From assembly GCA_001414485.1 (NCBI GenBank), contig LLEY01000317.1, forward strand, positions 1 through 33,427: a stretch of DNA of 33,427 nt, read 5' to 3'. Below the pieces are notes generated by a model that was given only the letters and a program-made list of their open reading frames with translations, was not told where the DNA came from and searched no databases. The position numbers and the translations under genes were made by a program. Source of the stretch: Calycina herbarum. Taxonomy: Eukaryota; Ascomycota; Leotiomycetes; Helotiales; Pezizellaceae. Positions 12,419 to 20,754 of this stretch are shown here, in pieces (within the stretch, counting starts at the first letter, position 1; each line of letters opens with the position of its first letter).

Positions 12419-13370
12419 TTTGGGGTTCTCGTTTTTTCGAAATTTGTTCTTTTGTCTTGTTCATGAATTTTGTCGCCGGTTGTCAAGTTTTGGGGGTTTG
12501 TTCTTTTCATTCATATGACAATTGGCTCTTAGAGGCGGCCCAAGAAAACAATAGAGTAAGAAGAGAGAGGCAGCTCGCTGGCAGCAGTGTTGTTTTATAA
12601 AGGGTTGTGTAGGGTTCATCGGATTTTCGGTGTCCAACTACCTTCCGGGGTTTTTTGTACGACTTTCTTTTCCTTCTTACTTACGAATTTATGATACATG
12701 TCACGACACAGGGCAATTTGGAACGAGTTGCGATTCAATCATATATCATTTGTATATGTTGGGTGAAGACTGAAGATTCGGAAATCCCCAGACCTCGAGG
12801 AGCCCATCTTGACAGAATGTTTAGTGTGAAGTGAAACAACCGGATGTTGGGGAAAGAGTGAACCCAACAACAGTCAACAACAAATATCGATCTCCAGGGA
12901 AGGTCCGTCCGCTGAGCCCTCTTATACCGATATATCAAATGCAACAAGTAGTAGAAAGCCAAGTATGGGGGAAGGAGTGAACCTCACAACAAAAAATAGT
13001 ATCCTTCCTCCCACAAACCACAAAATTAACAAGACTTTCATCCTATGTATCCAGCATCGCAAATTCAAGAGTAGTCTTTCACTGAAAGCCAGAGAGCTCC
13101 CATCTCTTGTTAAGGGTGTGTGATGCATTATCAAGAGATTCTATCGCAATGGGGCCCAAAGTGTCCCCCTCGACGGGTCCATCCGTTTCCACTTCGCCAG
13201 CCCATTGGGGCTTTGCAGTACACCGCTTCAAGAACAAAGTAAGTCCGCGGAGAGAGCACGAGAACGGGGCTTCCCCCTGGGCAGGCGGAGAGGTGGCAGA
13301 TGGATTTTTCAAGGGGTACCTTCTGGGCCCCTATGTAAAAGTATATCTGGAAGGGATCGCTTGTTCATAT
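12419..13370. other. Intergenic with weak repeats and a dual-strand ORF
   Basis: No family is recognised. Two diverged copies of a segment containing GGGGAARGAGTGAACC lie at about 12845-12887 and 12963-13004. At 13079-13379 both strands are open for 77-90 codons. The plus-strand reading has a possible internal splice donor, but nothing places it in a family. I do not call it a gene. Confidence 0.4.
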
Positions 13371-14004
13371 TCATCCTGATTCAGTAGGTGCTTGGGCTGA
13401 TGTTTCGGTGGGTGTTTGGGTAGGAGATGCCAAGCCCAACGCGACCATGACCCTTCTGACGACGGCCATCTCACGGTTGGAGTCCCTATACGCAGCTGCC
13501 AAAACAGCTTCAACTGTGGCCGCGCGAGTTTTTGGCGGAGTTTCCCCATACTGGGTGGGATTTTTGTTGATGTGTGGGTTCAGGCCCGAAGTGATGCACA
13601 CCGCGGCGAGATTTTGGTTCGATACGATTGAATCAACCGCAGTAGAAATTGGACCTAATGAAGTCAGACCGGGCGAAAATTTAAATCCTCTTTTGAAAGA
13701 TCAAACCTCTTTGGGTCCCGTCGGTATACAAATCATCAAGTATGATCAATTTCATCACGGTATCACCCATCATGGCCAACTTTTTATTGCCATCCATGGG
13801 GCCGACACCTGAACCTGCGGCTTGCAAGGCCAACCAGAGAAGCTCTGGGTCTTTGAAAGTGTACCCAAGAATACCTTGGACGGCCGTAATTGCTTCCTGC
13901 TTGTTGGCCATTCTATTCTGTCGAGTTTGTTTGGGGCTTTTCTGGGGTTTGATGGGAAGGGTGGTGCGACTTTGGAGATGTAGGGAGTTGGTTTTTGTTT
14001 GCAT
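13371..14004 (-). CDS. Small RNase III-fold protein, catalytic site degenerate (copy 1)
   Basis: Exons 14004-13707 and 13654-13371 give 193 residues, or 162 if translation starts at the internal Met32 (13911). A single RNase III domain is visible: GILGYTFKDPELLWLALQ, then NKKLAMMGDTVMKL (about 73-86), SNQNLAAV and RAATVEAVLAAAY. The helical architecture and spacing are those of the family. Of the acidic residues expected for Mg-dependent cleavage, Asp81 (in MGD) and Glu148 (in TVEA) remain. The Glu of the LEFLGD box is Ala, and the Asp before TVEA is Ala. No double-stranded RNA-binding domain follows. It may therefore be a structural RNase III fold, as in some mitochondrial ribosomal proteins, rather than a nuclease. 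The intron donor is the unusual GTTTGA, which the neighbouring copy shares. The first 31 residues are basic and Ser/Thr-rich. Confidence 0.8.
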
Positions 14005-14520
14005 GTCTGCGGAATCATGGATCTTGGTGAGGGGTTCGGTGAACCTCTTTCGGTTAGTCGTTTCTTCTAGAAGTGCAACTCGGTGTTACACAACAGTACC
14101 AATAACTCATCCCATTTTATTTTTTGTCGCGCTTAATTGGCCAGGCTGGCACTGCGTTTCATAGGGAGCCTTGCACTGCCGCAAAAGTTTTTGGCTCGAT
14201 TTTCGGTAATGAACTTTCCAACAGTCCTCGCTTTATTTCTCAGAATCGAGATTTTAATTGATGGAACCTCGAAATACGACATGGGAGCTTCGTGATGATA
14301 ATTGAATTTTGAGAAGAAAAGCAATTCCATCACGAACACAACAAATATCTTCGCCAGGGTCCACAGACTATTTCAAAATCAGATGGTTTTTTATTACTGG
14401 AAGCCTTGGTATGTGATACCCCATCAGGAGATTAAAGCCCAGAACTGCCTCTCTCTAACTCCCAAAACGAAAGTGGCGTTGTGCCCCAGCACACTTATTA
14501 GATTGCCCTTATGCGACCGC
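14005..14520. other. Spacer between the two RNase III-fold copies
   Basis: No gene is seen. It would hold the promoter of copy 1 and the 3' end of copy 2. Confidence 0.5.
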
Positions 14521-15097
14521 TCAATAAACACCTCCTGGGTTCTTGCACAACAGCCTATCCCAATAGATGATGCCTATACCTGGGGCTCCCAAACCCAAGG
14601 ACATCATGGAACTCCTAACTCTGCCCAGATCTCTATCCGAATCAATGTATATAGCTGCATAAATTGCCTCCATTGTCGCCGAACAAGTCGCGGGAGCCGG
14701 TGGTCCGACATGGGAAGGGTTCAGATTAATGCAGGCTGCCAATCCAAAATTTGTGCATACACTGGCAAGATGTTCGTTCGATACGATACTTTGGATCGTA
14801 TTGTCAATGACCTCTGAAAAAGTTAACGAAGTTCTAGATACTATGATGAGAACTCAAACCTCTGGATTTTCCAGCTTCGACTAAATCCTCAACTAAAATC
14901 AATCTCATGACCGCGTCCCCTATCATTGCTAAACGCTTATTCCCGTCTGGTCCACCTACCCTAGAACTAGGGGCTTACAATGCCAGCCATAGAATGTCGG
15001 GATCTCGAAATTTGTATCCAATCCAGCTTTCGAGTTCGGTGATTGTTTCTTCTTTGGTGACTGAGTTCTTCTTGAAAAGGGTTATGGGTTGCGACAT
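14521..15097 (-). pseudogene. RNase III-fold gene copy 2, nonsense codon in exon 1
   Basis: This is a tandem paralogue of the downstream gene. Exon 1 is 15097-14860 (MSQPITLFKK ... SWIGYKFRDPDILWLAL), then TAA at 14977-14975, then NKRLAMIGDAVMRLILVEDL in the same frame. A 46-nt intron (14859-14814) uses the same GTTTGA donor as copy 1. Exon 2 runs to TGA at 14521 with SNEHLASV and CSATMEAIYAAIY. Everything except the TAA is open and family-like, for about 176 codons. The TAA aligns with CAA (Gln) in copy 1, so the lesion is a C-to-T change in a CpA context. The first acidic residue of the second catalytic box is also Ala here. A short intron covering the stop is excluded: the only GT-AG pair around it would span just 18 nt. 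Confidence 0.75.
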
Positions 15098-15523
15098 GGT
15101 TCTCTGGATATCTGCTAAGAAAGTGTGATAAAATCCATGGTAAGACTTCTGCGAACTCTTTTTCTCTTATAGTCTCTGACTGAAGGGTTCAGCAAGTCTC
15201 TCAGTTGATCGAGCAACTTCATCTGAGAAATTTCCACCCTTCTCTCTCATTCCACTCGTTTCTAGCGAATTAATTCATGTAAATAGTACTTACTGCCTAC
15301 GTTCCTCCATGCCATTCCTCATCGGCTCCCCAATGATGGGAAATCTTTTCAAAGGGTGCTAGAGAGAAAACAAAGGAAGAGAAGACGAGAGCAAGGGATA
15401 TAAAATTCTAGCCGAGGTTACTTCATTCCATGGGTGGTTTCTATTACACCTCAGACAATATTTTGTATTGGTTTCGCGATGAGTCTAACTCGACTGGTAA
15501 AACCCAGACCAAAAGAGCTCGGT

Positions 15524-15550
15524 GTGTTCAATGTGTTCAATGTGTTCAAC
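15524..15550 (+). repeat. Three 9-bp units of GTGTTCAAT
   Basis: The first two units are identical and the third ends in C. They lie in intergenic DNA between RNase III copy 2 and the monooxygenase. Confidence 0.8.
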
Positions 15551-15760
15551 GTATTCACTTACTCACCGACTCCGTAAGCGACAAAAAGTGTCCGCTTTTG
15601 TGGGCGATGCTGTATGGATATTATGCAGCAAGTGACATTAATTCGGTGAGCTTCTAGCTCAATCATTTGATATTTAGGTCGTATAACGAGTCGCCCATGA
15701 GGAGAAATCTGACATAAAAGCTTTTTCGTGGTTTTCCGTTAGTAATTGCCAGCATGACTT

Positions 15761-15782
15761 TCGGATCCGGCTCGGATCCGGC
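15761..15782 (+). promoter_or_regulatory. Duplicated CGG-N2-CCG palindrome, candidate zinc-cluster site
   Basis: Two perfect tandem 11-bp copies of TCGGATCCGGC lie about 190 bp before the monooxygenase start codon. Each contains inverted CGG triplets, the half-sites that Zn2Cys6 regulators bind. The function is inference; the repeat itself is directly visible. Confidence 0.45.
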
Positions 15783-15970
15783 CTGCTTACACCGACTTAC
15801 TGGGAACAACTACCTACGGCCTTATGGGATTTCAGTCTTTTCCTTAGTATATATACTATCACTTTCTGCCAAAATTCAAACTCTTCTCGTCTCAAAAGCA
15901 TTTCCTTTCATCTCACATACACGCCCTCTGCAAAAATCAGACTTTTCCCTCAAAAATCCTTTATTTCGAT

Positions 15971-17268
15971 ATGGACTCTAAATCCTCTTCAAATTTGGCA
16001 CTTGTGGGTGCCGGACTAGCCGTAAGTTTTCGTTCTGTTATCAAAATAATTAACCTAACAATTCAAAGGGTCTCACTTTGGCGCTTTCCCTCCACAAGTA
16101 CTCGCCAGGAACAAAAGTCACTATTTACGAACTCCGAGAACCCACCTCTTCAACCGATGGGGCACTAATGCTCTCTCCAAACGCACTCCGTATCCTGGAT
16201 ACTCTCGGAATATACCAAAGCATCAAGTCTCACGGCTATGAGTTCGAGAATGTGGTCTACAAAGATGCCGAAGACACCACCATGGATTCCTACAACATGG
16301 GCAGCGAAAAAGCATTCGGATACAAAGCCCTTCGAATCTACAGACAGACTTTACTTCAAGAACTTCGCAATGCCGCTACGGAGCGAGGAATAAAAATCGT
16401 TTACGGCCGCAGATTCTCAAAGGTTGTCGAAGAAAGCGACGTTTCCGTGACTTTCGAATTCGAAGATGGTTCCCAGGAAACGGCAACACTCCTCATAGGA
16501 ACCGATGGAATTTACTCCCAAGTCCGGAAATATCTCCATCCTGAGGTCAAACCAATTTACAGTGGTATAATGGCAATCACAGCTGCCGTTTCAAGATCAA
16601 AACTCCGTCTCCCCTCCCAAGACAAGGGAGAAGAATATCCACTTCCCGTGTCTATCCATGGAGCTCACGGGGCATGGGTAATGGCACCACAGAACCCAGA
16701 AGGGAGCGAGATCCTCGTCGGAAGGCAAAACCGACACACCGAACTCGACAAAGAAGGATGGAAGAATCTCAAAAACGATAAAACCTCTCTACTCGAAATG
16801 TTGACAGCAGATCAAAAAAGCTGTCCTGATATCGTTCAATCAGCAATGGAGAATATCATGGTGGATAAACTTTCAATCTGGCCGTTTTATGTCGTCCCAC
16901 ATCTCGATACTTGGTTTTCTCCGAAGAAACGCGTTATTATCTTAGGTGATGCCGCTCATGCAATTCCTCCCACGGCAGGACAAGGAGCCTGCCAGGCATT
17001 TGAGGATGTTTATTCTTTCGCCTATCTCTTCTCCAAATTGCCAGAAGATAAGAAACTTGAGGATGTTTTGGAGCCTTGGTTGAAATATAGACATGAACGG
17101 ATTGCGAAGATTTTAGATTTGACCAAGAAACTGAATAACAGACGTTTGCCCACCGAACAGTTGGCAAAACTGTCGACTGAGGAATGGTCTTTTGATGGAT
17201 CGGAGGAGGGTCAGAGATGGTTGTTTGATCCCAAGATTGAGAAGCATGTTGATTCACTCATTCGCTAG
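15971..17268 (+). CDS. FAD-dependent aromatic-type monooxygenase
   Basis: Exons 15971-16021 and 16069-17268 give 416 residues; the 47-nt intron has a clear CTAAC branch site. This is a class A flavin monooxygenase of the salicylate-hydroxylase/PHBH type. The FAD-binding GAGLAG lies at residues 13-18, the intron splitting it right after GAGLA. The GTDG box is at 161-164, and GDAAHAIPPTAGQG starts near 310 (FAD ribityl contact). The enzyme would use NAD(P)H and O2 to hydroxylate an aromatic or polyketide-like substrate in the cytosol; the substrate is not predictable. The gene is convergent with the sedolisin gene: the 242-bp spacer (17269-17510) contains palindromic TCACGTGA at 17300-17307 and CACGTG at 17364-17369. 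No signal peptide is present. Confidence 0.92.
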
Positions 17269-17510
17269 TTCTTTATTGGACGTCGAAAAGGGGGTATGGT
17301 CACGTGACTTAGTAATTATGAATGTAAGAAAAAGAGGTGGAATAAAGAAGGGTCCAAAAGCGGCACGTGGTTTTAGAGACTACTCACACAGAGTTAATAA
17401 CCATCAATCAATATGAAACACATTTTGCCAAAAAGGAGGAAACTTAGAGAATTTAAATATATACATTATCTCGTACGTCTAATTCAGTATAAGAATAACA
17501 ATTCAAGCCT

Positions 17511-19646
17511 CTAAGGAATACCATGTCCCCCACCAAACCGGGCTAACTTCAACAACTCCGGGAAAACCGGAGTCCCAAACCCAGTAATAGGATCCCAACC
17601 CTTAGTAACCGGGAAACCAGTAACACCACAACCTTGCGAGTTGCCGCTCAAGATATCAGTGAAACCCTTGTATCCCTTGGAGTAAAGCCAAGGGTTGAGG
17701 AATCCTAGAGGGGGTTTGTTGCTGGAGATGAGGGCGTCATTCACAAGGGAAATAATACTTGACATTAATGGGCAAGAGGCGGATGTACCGCTGATGGAGC
17801 TTTCCGTGAGGTTGAAGACGAATGCGAAATAAAGACCTTGGGCTGCGAGATCTGGGTATCCTCGGCCGTCTTTGCTGTAAAGCCCATCGTAAGAACCGTT
17901 GAGGCTCTTGATGTAAGCTGGAACAACGGCGTCTTGGTATGAAGGTCGGGAAAAGTATGATGAGAATCCTAGAGATATTTCATTAGTATTGGCCAGAAGA
18001 AAAATTAACAGTTGGACTTACCAGATCCTGAAGCATAAAAGCCGTGGTTTTTCCCATCAGGTCCAATTCCAGGTTGTCGGTAAGCAGAGACCTCCGGCTC
18101 AAATTGTTGCGTAGCTCCTACAGTTGTAACATAAGGACATCCTGCTGGGAATGCTGGCAAGAAGGTGGTGGTATTCTTCCCATCATTTGTGATACAAGCT
18201 CCAGCATCATCTGATCCAACTCCATCATCTCCACTGGATACCAAGAGAGAGATTCCACGGGCGCCAAGTTGAGCGAATTGCTTGCATACACGTTCAGCGT
18301 ATGCTTTTGGAACTGTTTGCTCGTCATCGCCATAAGAACTGCTGATGACTTGGGGAACATCCCTTTGAGCCATAACATAATTGACCCAAACGAGATAAGG
18401 CTCGTTGGTGTCGGTTGGTGTGTTGACGTCTGGAATGAAAGGTGGGCTTCCGCCGGTGGAGTAAGAGTAGACAGGTTGAGGATGTGTCATTCCAAGAATG
18501 GTTTGAGCATCAAGATTTGCTTCTCGGACAAAGTCATCTCCTGCAGCTTGTTCCAGAGTCAATGGTGTGAATTGAGCAGCTGGACCTCCATCAATCTCAA
18601 TTGACTTGAAAGTATAAGCAGTTGAAGCAGCTTCTGGCACATATTTCTTGAGAAACATCTCAATATCTGGTCGGATGGGAGTTTGGTTGAGGTAATTATT
18701 GAAAGCAATTTTGTTGATTCCTGGGACCTTTTGTTTGTAATGGATGGTTCCGTAAAGGGTTTGGAAACATTGAATTGTGACTGGGAAGAATGTGCAAACT
18801 TTGGCGATAGTCTCGTTGGTCGGAGGCTTGTAACCAGCTGGCACCAAGGGCTCTGCGAATTGTTTCCAGTCCGAGCTCTTTGGCTTTGTTCGCATAAAAG
18901 AAGTTGTTGGCTGTTAGAGAATTAGTTGAGGCTTCTTAGAAAAGTCTTATAAGAAGAGGAAGAATATGTTTCATCACGAAAACATTTTCGAGTAATATTG
19001 TAATCGAGAAGAGGAAGGACCATACCTGGATAGTATCCACGTGCTCGTGGAGATGTCTTGGAAGAGACCATTTTTCTGTTCGGACAAGGACAGAACCATC
19101 CTCATGCTGATATACGGAATACTCGGCATCGAGGAGCGCTTCAGCAGAGGAAACATCGATTTGAACACTGATCCAATCCTTGGCGGGAGAGTAATTCAAC
19201 TCATGGACGCCATTGGTGAGTAACCATTCGTGGACGAGATCCAAAGTCTCTTCCGCTGGTTTCACCAAATCATTGACATGATCGATGCTTAAATGTTGGC
19301 CATAGCTAAATTGATATTAGTTGGGATTCTGTAGACATAGAACTTGGATTCCTACCGAGCATGGTCTGGATCCGAAACTGTAAAAAGGTTAGAACTATCT
19401 CTTATAAAGTGGTGGAAGTTTCTTACCCTCGTAAAGATGCCGGTCGAGCTCTGCAAAATTGTCCTGCTTCAACCCAATCTGAAGATGGAGCTTGTGATCT
19501 CCCGGCGCGCGACCAAGCTGATTCCACTTTCGAGGAGCTTGATGTACCTCCTTCACATCGTATGCTGTACGAGACTGGATTGGTGTTCCCAAGGCAGTTT
19601 GTGCACCAAGTGCTATCGCACTGATGATGGAAATCGTGGACCTCAT
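17511..19646 (-). CDS. Secreted sedolisin, tripeptidyl-peptidase-like (S53)
   Basis: Five exons (19646-19427, 19377-19356, 19305-19026, 18910-18022, 17968-17511) give 622 residues. The start at 19646 is preferred because it places a signal peptide (MRSTISIISAIALGAQTALG) at the N-terminus; in-frame ATGs at 19667 and 19724 are possible. The propeptide follows (about 20-175), then the catalytic domain with Glu304 and Asp308 (EANLD), the oxyanion Asp in SSGDDGV, and the nucleophile Ser533 in SGTSAS. The C-terminal Ca-site region (DILSGNSQGCG ... GWDPITGFGTP) is complete. Such enzymes cleave tripeptides or peptides from protein N-termini at acid pH outside the cell. Exon 2 is only 22 nt, flanked by 49- and 50-nt introns. 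The 115-nt intron 4 is longer than most here. Confidence 0.93.
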
Positions 19647-20477
19647 GCTGGCTACGTTCCTGGGCATGGGAAGCGAGAAGGGAGGAATGTAGGAGAGAGC
19701 AACAATGAAGAGCTCTTGAGCCAAGGGTCCAAGACAATCAAGCTTCTGGCGGGGACGACAGGCTTTTATACATGCTGCTCCATACCCAGAGATTCCTAAC
19801 CCGCCACAACGGTTTTGCAGGCCATCGTACCTTGGCTACATACCCCCTCGTCCGTTGCCAAAAATGGAAGGAACCACCCTCTGCGAATCGGTTCAGCAAA
19901 TTAAAATGAATTAAACTGTAAATTGTGGGTGACATATCAACCAAAACTTTGTGATTGTCGGGATAGTGAAATGGTATGATTCGTCAATGTCGAAGTCCTT
20001 CTTCAGCACCTTCCTAATGTTGTGTAGCGGATCGCCGTTGATGCAGGTGGTACCTTGGTCACCGTAACTTGCATCCCTGGCTCCTAGGCCCAGCCTCGGT
20101 CGATATCAAATCCTGCCTATAAACCCCCGCATGTAAACTCCAAAGACAAGAACGCCTGCTAACAGCTTCAATGTCAACTTCTCAATAATCCTTTTCATTA
20201 CTCTAGGTGCTTACCGAAATAGACAGCTAAGCCAAGGGGTTCCGTCTAAGTGCTTCCCAGCCTTCAAAATTTTCCCACCTCGTATTTCTTATCATTTCTT
20301 ATCGTGTAAGAATGCTGACAGCACAGGTACACAGTTCGGCAATACGGCTTCAATTAACCTCCCGTGCCGCAATGTTGTCATAGTGTAAGTTAATTACCCC
20401 TTTGCGGATCGTGCTTATTCTGACCTTCCTAAAACTATGAGGTATTCAGCTCGCGATGGACAACAGCGGCGGTAATA
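19647..20477. other. Intergenic, sedolisin upstream region
   Basis: No gene is seen. The part next to 19646 is the presumed sedolisin promoter and leader. Confidence 0.5.
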
Positions 20478-20638
20478 CTCTTCGTTGTTCTAACTTTCTA
20501 GGACAATCTAAAGTATTAACCCAGATACTTTGGAACAATTGTAATTGATTGTTCCAATCATCTGGGTTAATTCAAAATTGTCCCAAGTGTTCAGGATAAG
20601 TTACTTAAATTACCCTAGAAAGTTGGAACAACGAGAGG
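20478..20638. mobile_element. MITE-like palindromic element with TA flanks
   Basis: Imperfect terminal inverted repeats of about 25 bp (21-bp core 20482-20502 against 20614-20634, 20 of 21 matching) bound a 161-bp element. TA dinucleotides lie directly outside, at 20476-20477 and 20639-20640, as expected for Tc1/mariner-type insertion. The centre is a nested perfect palindrome: TAACCCAGAT (20517-20526) pairs with 20560-20569, and TTGGAACAAT (20530-20539) pairs with 20548-20557. It has no coding capacity. It lies about 115 bp beyond the stop codon of the minus-strand gene ending at 20755, probably in or near its 3' UTR. Confidence 0.7.
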
Positions 20639-20754
20639 TAGGAAGGTACGAACCTGAAATATTTACTGCCGCTTCCATGTCCACCGCGAGTTCATTTAGA
20701 AAACAACACCCTTGTCGACTTCGAAAGAACAATAACCGGCAACGGCCTTCCACT

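Larger units (their letters stand above)
15098..15970. other. Intergenic, promoter region of the FAD monooxygenase
   Basis: No gene is supported. The stretch holds a 9-bp triplication at 15524-15550, a duplicated CGGATCCG box at 15761-15782 and a TATA-like AGTATATATACT near 15845-15856, about 115-125 bp before the monooxygenase ATG. Confidence 0.55.

Noticed and set aside
14960..14985. Tiny intron to explain the TAA in RNase III copy 2 (GTAAGC ... CTAG)
   Set aside because: The span would be about 18 nt, far below a splicable intron; alignment with copy 1 shows a simple CAA-to-TAA change.
6820..19646. Biosynthetic or catabolic gene cluster (EthD, SDR, FAD monooxygenase, nearby PDR pump)
   Set aside because: There is no backbone enzyme or pathway regulator; the genes are on mixed strands, interrupted by RNase III, ankyrin and protease genes.
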